This document shows, piece after piece, positions 24,822 to 38,878 of a stretch of 64,000 nt of DNA. The first letter of the stretch is position 1. Each line of letters begins with the position of its first letter. A program made the position numbers and the translations under genes. This DNA comes from Panagrolaimus kolymaensis (Eukaryota; Nematoda; Chromadorea; Rhabditida; Panagrolaimidae): assembly GCA_028622995.1 (NCBI GenBank), contig JAJQJQ010000018.1, positions 2,790,001 through 2,854,000 of the forward strand, written 5' to 3'. The notes beneath the pieces were generated by a model. That model searched no databases and had not been told where the DNA came from. It saw only the letters and a program-made list of their open reading frames with translations.

Positions 24822-27800
24822 ATGCAGCGCCGACGTCGTCGTTTTGAGGATGAAATTAAATCAAAATGGATTATTTCACTTTTTATTGTTTCATTTTTGG
24901 TCACTTTCGCCTCAGGTAAGCCACTATTTTTTCTCCTTACCCTATCTTTTACGGCTTTTTATGAACTTATATACTTTTAACAAGTTTATTATAGGGTTAG
25001 TTAGATTTAAATGACCATAAACAGGTTTTTTTTTACTGTTTGTTTGGAAATTACGTGTGTAGTTTTTCTTTCATTATACTGGTTTTGACTTCAGTAGTGG
25101 TTATTTCATTGTTTTTTTTTCTCTTACTTTTACATAATTTTTATTCGAATTTTATTGGCAGCAGCACTTTTTTTTAAAGATCTTTTAAATAAAAAAATTC
25201 CAATGAAAGTACTTGAAAAAAACTTTTACTCTTTTTTTACAACGTTTTTTTTTATCAAAGCACATGAGCATTGGTTGTTGTACCTCAAAAAAAAGATACT
25301 TATATTTTTTTCTTTTCATTTTGCAATTTGTCAACAATAATTATTGACATATTTGAGAGAAGGGTTTTTTGCAACAAAAAAATAAAATACAAAGAAAAAA
25401 AAAGAATTTTTAAAAGGAAAAAGCCTTCTCGTTTTTTGATTTTGGAGGCGGCTGAAATGAATCACAAAAAAGGCAAAAAAAATTTAATTAGTGTTTTTTG
25501 TTTTAGCATTAGACAGAATTCATGAATTCCAACGTTATGATGGATGGTTTAATAATTTGGCAAACCCACAATGGGGCAGTGTTGGAAGTAGACTTCATCG
25601 AGATGCACCGAGTAATTATCAAGATGGCGTTTATCAACTTCCAACTAATCTTCCCTCAGCTCGTGTTATCTCTGGTAAATTAAACCTTTTTAAGCCTTTA
25701 TTAAACCCCTTTTTTGACCTTTTTGATTACAGATTTGGTTTTCAAAGGTCAATCAGGCATTCCATCACAACGAAATTTAACGACTATGTTAGCATTTTTC
25801 AGTAAGTTTCTTTCCTCCATTCATTCATTTTTCTTATCCTTTCTTTCACTGAGTTAAATATTTATTTTTTGGAAGTGAGAAAATTTTTCTTTTATTTGCT
25901 TCACCGTCACATTTTATTTGGATCCAACTGCGACAGCAAATCTTTATTTTCGTTGATAGAATCGAGGAAGGAAAAAACTGGACATTCCATTCCACCTCCG
26001 CAAGCAAAGCAGAGAAAAAAAGTTTTCCATTCTGCACATAAACTCCCGAATGCAAATGAAACTGAAATTGAAAAAAATTCCGCAATCAACTTTTTTTTCC
26101 TCAAAGTAATAAAAAAAAGATCAATGACGGCGGCAAAGTAATTTCATTTTTTCCGGAGGTCACTCTTTCAAGTTTAAAACTCATTTCATTCTTTCTTTTC
26201 TTTCACAGCATGAGAAAGCTCTTTTAAAAATTCACTAATTTTTTACAGGCCAAGTTGTAGCATATGAAATAATGCATTCAACCCAAAATAGTTGTCCACT
26301 TGAAATGTTAAAAATTCCTGTACCTAAATGTGATGAAGTATTTGATAAAGAATGTGAAGGAAAAACAGAAATACCATTTTCTCGTGCAAAATATGATAAA
26401 AATACTGGGCATGGATTAAATTCACCTCGAGAACAGGTAGACACATTTGTAAAAAGAAATAAGTCAAAAAGTAAACAACAAAAATTCTTAAGGTTAACGA
26501 CCGCACAAGTTGGATTGATGCTTCATTTATTTATAGCACCCAAGAACCATGGGTGGCTGAATTGAGATCATGGCAAAATGGAACCCTTGCAGAAGGGCCA
26601 ATGAAAGGATATCCACCATTAAATAATGAACACATTCCATTAAATAATCCTGCTCCGCCACAAGTTCATCGATTAATGAATCCTGAAAGGCTTTTTAGTT
26701 AGTTTCCAAATAAAAAAAATTAAATAAATGTCTTTTAATATAATGGATTTTAGTTTTGGGAGATTCTCGAGTAAATGAAAATCCTGGTTTATTAAGTTTT
26801 GGTTTGGTTATGTATCGATGGCATAATATTCAAGCAAAACGTTTACAAGAATTAAATCCAGATTGGACTGATGAAGAACTATTTCAAGCTGCAAGGCGAT
26901 TTGTAATTGCAACATTACAAAAAATTGTTTTGTATGATTTTGTACCAGCTTTATTAAATATTTCAAGCGCCATTCCTCCATATGAAAGATATAAGCCATA
27001 TATGCCACCGGGGATTTCACATTCCTTTGCAACCACAGCTTTTCGATTTCCCCATTCCATTGTGCCTCCCGCACTTTTATTAAGAATGAAAGGAACATGT
27101 GAGTTTAGAACAGAAGTTGGAGGATTTCCTGCTCTTCGATTATGTCAAAATTGGTGGAATGCTCAAGATGTGGTTCAAGAATATTCCGTGGATGAAATCG
27201 TTCTTGGAATGGCTTCACAAATTGCTGAAGCTGAAGATAATATAGTTGTGGAAGACTTGAGGGATTTCATTTTTGGCCCTATGCATTTTACTCGTTTGGA
27301 TGTTGTTTCAACTTCAATTATGAGAGCTCGAGATAATGGTATTCCATCCTATAATGAATTGAGAAAAACCTTTTCATTACAACCTCGAACTTTTACAACA
27401 ATAAATCCTACTTTTACTGCTAAAAATCCTGATGTAAGTCTTTTACAATTTAAGTCAACCCTCTTAAATATATGTTTTTAGATTATTCGTAACCTTTCTG
27501 CCCTTTATAACAACAACATCGATATCCTTGATGCTTATGTTGGAGGCATGCTTGAATCAAATGGTGATGGACCTGGTGAACTTTTTACTGAAATTATTAA
27601 AGATCAATTCCTTCGTTTACGAGATTCCGATCGATTTTGGTTTGAAAATCGACTAAACGGGTATGCATGTTTTTTAATGTGTAAATTAATAGATTGAACA
27701 AGAAAAAGAGGGTTTAATAATGACGTAACAAAAAGAAGAGCACTTCATTAAAAAAAAGTAACTGCGGTTAAAATTTCGTTTGTGGAAAGAAAAACAAAAC

Positions 27801-30800
27801 ACTTTAGTGGAACGAACGCAAACAATTGATTTTATTATTGTTAATTAATTGTCTGAGACTCTAGCTTTTTTAAACGCATAAGCAAAAATAGAGGGAAAAT
27901 TGAGAACTTTAAAGACAAAATATTTTTTAGATTATTGACCGAAGAAGAAATTGAATATGTCTTTAGCATTACATTGCGAGATATTATCAGTCAAACAACA
28001 TCAATTAATAAAAGTGAATTACAAGAAGATGTTTTCTTTTGGCGCCAAGGAGATCCTTGCCCTCAACCTTTTCAAGTTAATACAACTGGCTTGGAAAGTT
28101 GTGTACCATTTATGAGATTCGATCATTTTACTGGAAATGAAGTTGCATTCATTTTTACTTGCATTATATTGGCAACAGTTCCAATTGGTATGGAAATTCT
28201 AAAATTTGGGATAGAAACATAGTATAAAGTTTTTTTAGTTTGCATTGGAATTGGATATTTTCTTGTTCAAAGACGAAAGAAAATGGGAATTCTTTTTGAT
28301 CAATCCGAGAAAGTTAAAGCAAAACTTTCATTGTCCCATTTTGCCGCTGATAATACTATTCATCCTTCAGCGGAAACGAGTGATATTATGAAAATAAATG
28401 GCAAAGAACCAAAGTTCACTTTTCCAGGTTTGTAAAAAACACCGATAAAATATTTCTTTTAATATCAAAATCTTATTATTCAGCAATTGAATGGCTTAAT
28501 GAAACATTTTGCCGTTCCGTTACCGTAACCTTGGATGTCAGCGTCCCACTCATAAAAATTACAAAACGTCGTGGAGGAACTTTACGTAAATTAGATATGT
28601 CTCAAACTCATGTAGTTACAATAACCGTTACAAAGAAAGCTAGCCGCCCCGTGCATGGACCATTTGTTTGTATTTCGATTCCCAAAAACTATGATGTTGT
28701 TTTGCGATTACAAAGTGAAACCCATTGGCTGCAATTAAGAACAGCAATAGCAAATTGTTTAGCTAAACATAAAAAAGCTTTCCGCGAAATTGAAGCTGAA
28801 AATGATGTTTTATTAGAGGAAGCCGAAACCAAAGATAAAAGACAAGCAAAATTGGACCATTTCTTCCGTGAAGCTTATTCCAAAGCCTTTAATGCTCCAA
28901 TTTTTAATGATAACACAAAACAATTTGAAGATGTTCCAATCGAAGAAATTTTACAAATGAAATTGACTAAAGCTGAATTTGCTGATGCAATGGGAATGCG
29001 TGAAAATGATTTGTTTGTGGAAAGAATGTTTGCCTGCATGGCTAAAAATGATAACAGCGTCGTGTGCTTCCAAGAATTTATCGATGTTTTAAAAAAATTT
29101 ACCCAAGCTGGACAAAAAGAAAAACTTGAATTAGTGTTTGAAATGTGTGATCGAGATGGAAATGGCGAAGTTGAAAGAATTGAATTTTGCGATTTTATTA
29201 AATCCTTAAATACAGCGGTTGGAGTTAAAATCGATCAATATGAGCAAGATGATGTCATTGAATCAATTCTTCGAGGAGCTGGAATTCCAAAAGATCAAGA
29301 AACTTTAACTTACAAAGACTTTGAAACAATTTTCAGTGCCATTGTTGACCCTCGAAGGCCTTTAGGACTTCATGTACGAAAAGCTCAACTTAAAGTTAAT
29401 TTGGAAGAGTAAGTTTTGAAGCTTCAAACGAAATAAAAAATTTGCGCTAATTTTTAGGACTGAAAGTCTCAATAGCTTTGCCGTGACCACCGAACAAAAT
29501 AATTGTTTCGAAACTAATTGGATGTCTCTGATCTTTTCATATTTGGAAACATATCGTCAGCACATTGCTATAATGTTTATGTTCATTGCAATAAATCTTA
29601 TTCTTTTTATGGAAAGGTTTTGGCGTAAGCATTTTTTTATCAGGGTAAAGCGTCAAATTAAAAAAACCTTTACAGATTATCGATATGAAACGGAGCATCG
29701 TGATCTTCGTAGAGTTATGGGATATGGTATTTCAATAACTCGTGGAGCTGCAGCAGCGATATCATTCAATATGGCAGTAGTCTTACTTACTGTATGCCGA
29801 AATGTTATGACAATTCTTCGTGAAACTCCATTAGGAGAATACATACCATTTGATGCCGCTATAACTTTCCATAAAATTGTTGCCATCACTGCTGGGTTTT
29901 GGGCCATCATTCATACTGTTGGACATTGTGTAAACTTTTATAATGTTGCTACTCAAAGTCAAGAAGGCCTTGCATGTTTGTTTCAAGAAGCGGTGTTTAG
30001 CTCCAATTTTCTCCCATCAATAAGTTATTGGTTTTTTGGTACCATCACTGGTATCACAGGAATTTTATTAGTTGTTATTATGAGTATTATTTATGTTTTT
30101 GCTATGCCTGCAATTCTTAAACGAGCTTATCATGCTTTTCGAATTACTCATTTACTCAATATTCTTCTTTATGCCCTCACAATTTTGCATGGTCTTCCTA
30201 AATTACTTTCTGCTCCAACATTTTGGTATTACGTAACTGCACCTATTATTATTTTCGTTTTGGATCGAATTATTGGTATGCGGCAACAATACAAACAACT
30301 TCAAATTAGTGATGCCACCATTCTACCATCCGACATAATTCACATTGAATTTAAACGGCCTCATTCCTTTAAATTCCGTTCTGGTCAATGGGTTCGTGTT
30401 TCATGTCCAGCATTTAGTTGCACTTTTAATGAACATCATGCATTCTCCCTTGCTTCAGCTCCTCAATCATCCGTTTTGGAATTATACATAAAGGTAAAAC
30501 TTAAATTTGCATTAAATTAAAATTTTAAACCCAAAAATATGTTATAGGCTGTTGGACCATGGACTTGGAAGCTTCGAAATGAAATAATTGAGTCACAATC
30601 CTCTTGCCTTCCATACCCAGTTATTAACTTGAGTGGCCCATTTGGTGATGGAAATCAAGAATGGACAAATTATGAAGTTGTTGTTATGGTTGGTGGTGGA
30701 ATTGGTGTCACTCCATATGCTTCCACCTTATCTGATCTTGCAAATGAAGCTTTAGCTGGAAAACATAGTAACATTCGATGCCGAAAGGTTTGGGCTAAAT

Positions 30801-31376
30801 AGATAAAAATTTTGCAAATGGAAGCTTTTTAGGTGTATTTTATTTGGATTTGTCCAACTCACAAAAACTTCGAATGGTTTGTTGAAGTTCTTAAAAATGT
30901 TGAAGATATGGATAAAAGTAATATTATTGAAACTCATATTTTTGTTACTCAATTCTTCCATAAATTTGATTTACGAACTACTATGCTTGTAAGTTGTCTA
31001 TTTTAATATACCTTTAAACTTCAATTAATTATTTTTAAAAAAATTTCAGTGGATTTGTGAAAAACATTTCCGTGGTTTAACAAATAGCAATAATACTAGT
31101 ATGTTCACTGGATTAAAAGCTACAAATCATTTTGGTAGACCCGATTTTAATGTATTCTTTAAATATCTTCAAAATAAACATCAAGCTGTATGTTTTTTTC
31201 GGCTATTATAAAACCGGGGATTATAAAACCTATTTTGCTTTCTTTTTTAGATAAATGACATTGGTGTGTTTAGTTGTGGCCCTGCGCCTGTGAACAAACA
31301 AATTCGAAGAGCATGCACTGAAGCCAATCGAGTTCGAAATGCTCCATCATTTGTTCATAAATTTGAAACATTTTAA
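24822..31376 (+). CDS. dual oxidase (peroxidase-like + NADPH oxidase), BLI-3 type
   Basis: A gene of 15 or so exons for a protein of about 1,500 aa. Exon 1 (24822-24915) encodes a basic stretch and a hydrophobic signal segment, and after a 590-nt intron joins in phase to exon 2 (from 25506). In order: the extracellular peroxidase-homology domain (YDGWFNNLANPQWGSVGSRL, QEPWVAELRSWQNG, VLGDSRVNENPGL, RLQELNPDWTDEEL), a membrane segment at about 28140-28260, a cytosolic region with one canonical EF-hand (DRDGNGEVERIEF) and one degenerate one, six membrane helices with the haem-binding histidines (VGHCVN region), the FAD loop HAFSLASAPQ and the NADPH-binding GGGIGVTPYASTL, ending VHKFETF. In nematodes BLI-3 makes hydrogen peroxide used in tyrosine cross-linking of cuticle collagen. 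All domains appear complete. Confidence 0.94.
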
Positions 31377-31979
31377 AGAAGAAAAAATTTGTACACGTTT
31401 TTGGGGTATCTTTTTTATTGTTGAACTTTTTCTGGTCATTCCAGCTTAAATACTAAGTCAGAAAGTTGATTTTCATGTTGCTTTCCTTCTTCTTTTTTCA
31501 AAGCCCTCTTTTCTTTCTTTTATTCTTAAGTTGCTGCTGCCCTTACTTCAGATATGCTTGTTTTGTGTTTATTGTTTACTATTGTGCAATTGTAAAAATC
31601 TTTAGTATCTTATTTTTTATTTCATGATAAAATTTGTGCCGGTTGATTTTTATATTTTTATTGTTTCGTCTGCTTTTAAAAATCACAATTTCCAAACAGG
31701 TATTTGAAACTTTTAAGCAATCATCATTATATTTTTTTACATTTATCGTTTTGAGATTTGGTTGTCATGACATATCTTTTGTATGTTTGTAATTTTTAAT
31801 AACAATTTTTTTTATTTTAATAAATTTTCCAAAAAATGAAACAAAAATAAAAAGACTAATCAGTCTAGAAAAAGCAACACCCGCAAAATGAGGTATTCCC
31901 GTATTATTTAAAAAACGAATCTATCTAAAACTCAGAAAAGTTCGAAGCGAATTAACTGAAAAATATCTTTGAAGTGATA
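31377..31979. other. convergent 3' ends, no gene seen
   Basis: Between the 3' ends of the dual oxidase (plus) and mannosidase II (minus). Contains AT-rich 3'UTRs; an AATAAA-like motif lies near 31819. No other feature recognised. Confidence 0.5.
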
Positions 31980-34900
31980 TCAGTGATAAAATTTTAAAGC
32001 AACAATTTTTAAAGGCACTAAAAATAATTTTACAAAATCTGATGAAGTAACCCGAGATTTATCCATAGTCCCAGTAAGGGATGTTTGAACCAAATTTGCA
32101 TTTCTTAAAACATATTGCAAAGATTCATAAAGAGATTTCTAAAAAAAATTCAAATTAGTAACATATTTTAACTGAGTTTTTTTAAAGCATGTGGCTTACA
32201 TAATCGTCTTTAATGCAATCAAGTTGAGGGAGAGAAGGATCAAAAGGAAGTTTACGCATTAAAATAATTCCTGAATTTTCATTTATATATCGAATATTTA
32301 TTAATTCAATATTGCACGGCCATTTTATCGGCGCCCATGATGTAATTGGATTGGAATTATCTTTTAAACCAATAATTTCAGGGAAATATAATAAATTTTG
32401 TAAAGCATAATAAGAAGTTGCGGAAAAGAAAATTGGATAATTATTATTTTGATTTTCATCTTGGCGATTAGGTTTTCTTTCAAGAAGGATTTCATAGCGG
32501 AGAGAACTTGGCAGAGACTAAAATAATGAGTTTACCCAAAAGATAGGTTTTCTAGAGTAAACTTACATCCGCTGCATCTCCATTACTAAGGCCTTTTCCA
32601 TCATCCCCAGTGAGTCGTCTATCAACCATAATATTAAGGGATTTATTATACAGCGTTGCACCTGTAGCTTGCCCAGTTAAAATTGTTAATCGATAACTAT
32701 CATCTTCGATAAAAATACTCGAAGCAACAGGATAAAAATTTCCTTCAAATAAAACATCCCTAAAAAAATTAATGCATAAAATTAAATTTAATCCCTTCAC
32801 AAAAGGGGTGTGATGCCTTACGGTTTAAATTCTCTTTTCATAAAGTACATTCCATTTACATCAGTATAAAATGTATTATGTGATTCAATTTCGCTTTGAA
32901 TATTCATCATTGTTAAAACATCCATTGCACCCTGATTTGAAAATAGTTCCACATGAATGGGCAAATCCGTAAGTGAATTTCCATTATCGATAGTTGTTGT
33001 TTGAATTAATGCGGGTGTAATGCATGTATAAGATTTAGAAACTAATGGTCCCACAGCAAACATAGGTAAAAATGGTTTTACAGGAATTTGGGAATTACCG
33101 ATTGGTGCTTTATTTCCAGTTGAAACATAAGTATAAGCACCTCCTCGATCGCCATAGCCACTATAGGTCACATACAAAAGAGTCGAAGCATTATCTCCTG
33201 ATCGACGAACAGAAGCAATTTCGCCTTCCCAAAAATTAACGGAAAAATAATGGTTTGAAAGTGAAAATATATTTGTGTTGTTAAGAGGCTTGGTAGTGAA
33301 AATATTGCTGAAAATAATAATAGAAAATGTTGAAATAAAATACACCAAAAAATATAATAGCTTACGATGCAGTATTGTTACTGTAAAGCACCGATAAAAT
33401 AGTACTTTGAGGTTGAGCATGTGAAAATTGAAGGTCAACTTTCTTTAATTCCAGAGGAGTTAAATCAACAAAAAATACTATTTCAAATGTGTTATTTGCG
33501 ATGACACCATTTAGTAAATCAAGAATAGGATTAATTTGCGCGGGAATTGGATTGCCATCTATGCTAACGTGAATTCTGGGATCATTAATTCGAAGACTAA
33601 TTTTTTGCTTTTGTGTTAGAGTTCCTTGATTAATTATTAAAACAGTATGCTTTAACTTGTTAGCAGTAAAAGCGATTTCATGTTGATTACTTTTTCCATC
33701 TTTGGTATCATGGGGATATTCCAATAACTATAAAAGATGAACTATTGGACTTTCTATAATTAGCATTTTGCCTACTGTAAATGATTTAGCCCCTGGTGCA
33801 ATTCTTTTAGTAATAATATCTCCAACAGCACTATTAATTCCATCAAAAGCTTTTTCCAATCGACTCATATAATCTTCCATTACGTGTGGTTTACTGGTTC
33901 CCGTGATTGAGTCATGATGTTGACAAAGTGCTAAATCTCGTCTAGCTGGTTTTACTACAGAAATTGTTTCTGAATATTGCGATAAAACAGAAAGTAAATC
34001 ATGGGATCGTAGTTTGCTCTAAAATACTTGAAAAATTTGTAGCCAATTTTTTTGAATTGATTTTTTTAAATCTCACTCACTTGTGTTAAGCGTTCAGCTC
34101 TTTTAAAAAATGGTCGATGCACATAAAAACCGGTCCAATAAGGATAGCCACCAGTTCTTCCTTCCGTATAAGGAAAAAAGTCACCAGTAAATGTAGGAAA
34201 CTCTTTGTTTTGAGATCTAACATCTTCAAAAAATTCATGAACAGTGCTGAATTTAACTTTGACGCCCAAAGAATTAAAATTGGAATTAATATAATCAAAA
34301 ATTTGTTTGTAATTTTTATGAGTGATAGACCAATCACCATCTTGAGAAAAGAAAAAATCATCTCCAACTGCTACTAATAACGAATCAGCTTTGTAAAATG
34401 GTTGTAAAGTTCGATATTGAGTTATGAGATTATTTGCATATTGGGCAACATTTCGATCGTTTACATTATTGGCTCTTTTGCTGCAATACGAGCGAGCACT
34501 AGGTCCCAAATCAAATTGACAACAAGTATTTGAATCAAGTCCACATGAATCTGATGTGGTATAATAAGTTTTTGGTAAAGCATTCACTAATGGAGTTGAA
34601 CGAACTCCAGTCTAAAATAAATTTAAAAGGTCTTTAAAAACTGACGGACGAAAAATAAAACTATCTAACTTCATCCCAAATTTGAGCCCAATTAAACATT
34701 AAAAGGCTTTTTTCGCGTAATTCTTCTTTTAAATGTGAATTTAATCTTCCAATAACCATATTATTTATTCCAGCTTCAGAATTTAAATATGGTATCATCA
34801 TTCCATGCCCAAATGGATCAACCGACCATGAAGTTGTTGGAGTAACGTTAAATGTTTCTTTCACAAAAGTATGTCCCTCAACCATATTATCGATTGATGC

Positions 34901-35654
34901 CCAAAAATATGGAGTAGCTTCATCCGTCATTACCCATGAACCTCCAGTTAATTCTAATCTTTTTTCTAATACTAATTTTTTCATGATTTGCTTTTGTGAT
35001 TCATTTGCATCCCTCCACCATCGTTCCAAAAAAGACATTTCCGACCAAATAAATCTCATATCATTATTTTCATTCAAATATTTTACTGTTAAATCAAGAA
35101 TGAACTTGACTTTTTGTTGAAAATAATCTTCAAATGTTTGCAACCATCCTGGATCAACATGTGAATGCATAACAACATGAACACTTAAAGGCCTAAGTGG
35201 CGGCAGCCTACTACTTGAAATATTTTTATGTTGTTGTTGTGTTTTTTCTTCTAAGAACTTTGAGGAAGACGAAGAAGAGACTAATGATGATTTGTATAAA
35301 ATTTCATGATTTGAAATCTAAAGTATTCATTAAGAAAAAAATCCAATATTATATTTTTTTTAGTTACCATGACATCATAATTAGTAAGTAATGGAAGGGG
35401 CTCAAAATCATCTTCGTCAATTTCTTTGAAAAATGACCTCTCATGGTTGGTTTCATGGTTTAATAAGCTGCGACCAAGTGGACCATATGAAAGCACCTTT
35501 AAAAGAAAAAATGGATGAAAAAGACGAAACCAAAAAGTAAGATATTATTATAAATTACCTTTGAAAAACCCGTTCCAGTTGATAAATCTTCACTATAAAT
35601 AACTAATAATATAAATACTATAACACTAATTAACACTATAGAAAATCTTTTCAT
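31980..35654 (-). CDS. Golgi-type alpha-mannosidase II (GH38)
   Basis: Multi-exon gene for a type II membrane glycosidase of N-glycan processing. Exon 1 encodes a short cytosolic tail and a signal anchor (MKRFSIVLISVIVFILLVIY). After a Ser-rich stem comes the GH38 catalytic domain: zinc-binding HSHVDPGWLQTF, GGSWVMTDEA, the nucleophile region SWSVDPFGHG, CCQFDLGP, LVAVGDDFFF, GDFFPYTEGRTGGYPYWTG, and CQHHDSITGT with the further zinc ligand. The mid and C-terminal beta domains follow, including MVDRRLTGDDGKGLSNGD. The stop is at 31980-31982. The motif usually written HSHNDPGW in mannosidase II reads HSHVDPGW here. One intron donor is GTTAGA (after 34670); using it keeps the frame. Mannosidase II is favoured over lysosomal GH38 by the anchor and CCQFD; AMAN-2 versus AMAN-3 type is unresolved. 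Confidence 0.9.
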
Positions 35655-38600
35655 CTGAAAAAAAAATATTAAAAAGTAAATATAGGGGCTTTAGAGAGGA
35701 GCAATTTATATTTTTTTCTAAATAAAGTAGCACGTGTTGCAAAAAAAAAAAAATACAAATTATTGCGCCATGAAATATGAAGTGAAAATAGAAAAAAGAA
35801 TAAATATGATTTTAATAAAAATAATAAAGTGTTTGTTACAAAAAAATTGTAAAGAAAAAAGAAGCCTATTACAAAGCAACGAGAAAAGTCCAAATGTTTA
35901 GAAAAAAAGAGACTAGACAGAGACAAGAGATGAAAGCTTGTGATCAAAACGAATAACTGTAAAGTGGAGATGAAAAAACAAGAAAAAGTATTTAAAATAT
36001 TTTGGCATTTAAAAATAATTTTTATCGAATGGGGAAAAAAGATGATGAATTTAGATTATTCATTGTGAAAACAAACATTGGTATTGTATCTGAGAGCAAA
36101 AAAATGGAGGGGAAAAAGTGTATCATTCATTTTTTAATGCTAAAGTAATCAACACGAAATAGAAATAAGTCAAAAATGGAAATTATAACAAAAAAAGTGG
36201 TCCATAAATAATAAAAAAAACATAAAAATTTGCATTTTTTTTTTGACTCTTTTAATTCAAAATTACAAAATGCAAATTCAGCCTCAAAAGATAGATACAT
36301 AAACCTGAAACTTTAATTTCCATCTTTTCTTCTTCATTCCTCCTCCATTCGTGACTATTTTCAAACTCGTGTTCTTTCAAAAAATAATTTTAGTTTTTCA
36401 ATAAAATTTCAATTTCAAAAAAAAAACGCATTCAAATTTGGTTAAAAAGAAACCAATTTAAGAAAAGGAAATTATATAAAAATGTGTATCGGAGGAGAAT
36501 TATTTATACAAAACTCTTCTTTCTTTATTGGTCAATAATCGTTTTATTTTTAATTTAACAATAAAAAAAGTTTTTTGTACAAACAAAATTTTAAAAACAC
36601 AAAAGGCATGAAGAAAAAATTACATAAAAATTACAAGTAACGAAAATGCAGGAAAAACAGGAATCTTTCAAAGTCATAAAATTAGGAAGGCAAAAAAATA
36701 ATGGCTACCATGTTTGGGTGTATCCTCATTAAAAAAACAGTGATTTAGAATAAAAAAATTAAGCATTGATTAGTTGAAGAAGAAGAAGAAAAATGAAGTG
36801 ATGATGGTGTCAAAAATTATGAGGGATAACTTTTTGATAAGCACAAAAAAATCATCATTCAAACTCAAACATAAAAAAAATGAAGGAAAGAGGACTCTTA
36901 TCAACACTACGACGACTAGGACAACTTTGAGAGGAATACACTTAGCAACGGTGGGTGAAAATACAACAAACAACAAACATGGAATAAATGAAAATGTCAC
37001 AACTCATTCTTTGGCTTTTTTACTCTGAAATAGAGCAAGAAAAAAAAGTAGTGAGAAAATGAGTGAAAAAAAGTATAATATTTAAATTTAGTGTATGTAT
37101 TTAAGGATAAAATGTATATGTGTAAGTATATTGAATATTTATTAATGAGAAAATAAAATTCATTTTTATCGAACATGTTGAAGTTTTAAAAATAAATAAA
37201 TAAACTTCCATATGCAAAATAATTATTTACATAATTTTTTATTTGGGGATGGAAAAATAAATACATTGGATGTTGTAGCAGAAAAGAGAGGGAAAATATT
37301 TTTTTTACAACACGTATTTTCTCAGGCCATATTATTTATTATTATATTTGATACAGATGTTGAAAACGAAGAAAAGGCAAGCTAGAGGAGTTGCTCCTCT
37401 TCTCAAAAAACAAAAAAGCTTGTTTAATCAACTGGTTTGCTGCTTTAGAGAATAAAGAGGACAAATAACAGTGAAATTACTTAACTCTGGGTTTTCTTTG
37501 GAACCACCATCAAAAAATAATTGGAACAAATAATTGGGGGTAAAATGTTTAAAGCCAAATTAGGATAAAGAAAAAAAGGGCAAAGGTAAGTTAGGCGTGA
37601 GTTAGTTCCTTTTCCGCATTAATTCCAAACTCTATCCCTTTCTTTTCTTTTTTTGTTTCTTCAACCCAAAATTTTTTTTATTCGAGTGACCATTTGTGTC
37701 GATGTATTTAGTTTAGAAAAAAAGGAAAGGAGAAAATCTCAACATCAGCAAGCAGCAACCCTCCTTCTATTATTTGCAACAAATTCTTTAATGCGCGCGA
37801 AAAACAAGATGTGAACTTTTTTTTATGCGGCTAAAAATATATTTTTCCTTTTTTGTCTTCATCGTCTTCCACTTGAATGATGCACACCACAAATAACAAC
37901 CACCAACATATGATCGCAAAAATTTTTCTAATTTCTTGTCACACTGAACAAAATTATTTCGTAGACATAGATAGAGACTTATTTTGAAAAAAGTGATAAC
38001 CTTTTTTCCTAATATTTTCTTCTTCTTCTCATCAGTATCATTTTTGTTTGTTCAAAAAAAAAGGGAGAAAAGAAAAATAAACAACAAAATATGTATTTAA
38101 GATATCAGTTAAATGTAAAAAAATAAAAGAAATGATACTGCTTGCTTGCTTGCTTACATTCCAACAACAACAAGTGTATGTAATGCTAAAACAAGAAAAA
38201 GAAGAAGAATCACTCCCATGGGATAACGCGCAAGCAAGGATTTGTTTCATTTTATTTTTTCCAACTGACTAGTTTTTTTCTTTCTAGCCTTCAATCCAAT
38301 TCCACCAACACCACCTCCGCTGATGTTAGCCATTTGTTGTTTAACAGTCTTTTTTTTCTTCTTATGACTTTGAGATGAGAAAGACAATTGCAAAAAACGC
38401 TTGTCATTGCCATTGCCATTCAATTTACCCCGCATGGTAATAAAATCATTTGCCAACTTAGTGAGTGAGAGAGAGACTTTCTTCCGTCTGGCAAACAACA
38501 AAAGATTGTTTTATTTTTAGCCGCCTTTAAAACATTTTTAATCAAAAAGCAATACCGCCAAAACTAATAAAATTGGCCAATTTTCATCGTCTGGGTTTTT

Positions 38601-38878
38601 TTTGTTCATTTGATTTTATTCACCAAGCAGCAAGCTATAGCTTGATTTAAAATTCAAACCCCACCTTTTTGTTGCTATAAAAGGTGGTGAAACGAAACAC
38701 GAACGACTTTTTGTTTGTTTTCTTTCTTCTTCATTCTTCGATTCGGCGTTGCTATTTGCTTCAAAACCAATAAAAGGATAAATAAAAACTCTTCATTCAC
38801 CGGTATAAAACATAACAAAAAAGAACATAGATATAACAAAAAAAATGTAAAAGCACCTCTTTATTTGTGACACAATAA
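35655..38878. other. 3.2-kb gene-poor region
   Basis: Upstream of mannosidase II and downstream of pelota. AT-rich with poly-A runs and a short (CTTG)n tract near 38145-38160. A GCTATAAAAGG motif at about 38675-38685 (plus) resembles a TATA box but no gene follows it before pelota. Open frames at 36774-37028 and 38247-38501 are Lys/Asn-rich low-complexity. A 21-codon hydrophobic ORF on the minus strand (38154-38219) is described under findings. Confidence 0.45.

Noticed and set aside
23800..24980. Three open frames encoding hydrophobic, Phe/Leu-rich proteins
   Set aside because: They follow poly-T tracts, have no family resemblance or splice structure, and the last overlaps the real first exon of the dual oxidase in another frame.
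36774..38501. Lys/Asn-rich and Phe-rich frames in the region before pelota
   Set aside because: Low-complexity AT-driven sequence, partly mirrored on both strands.
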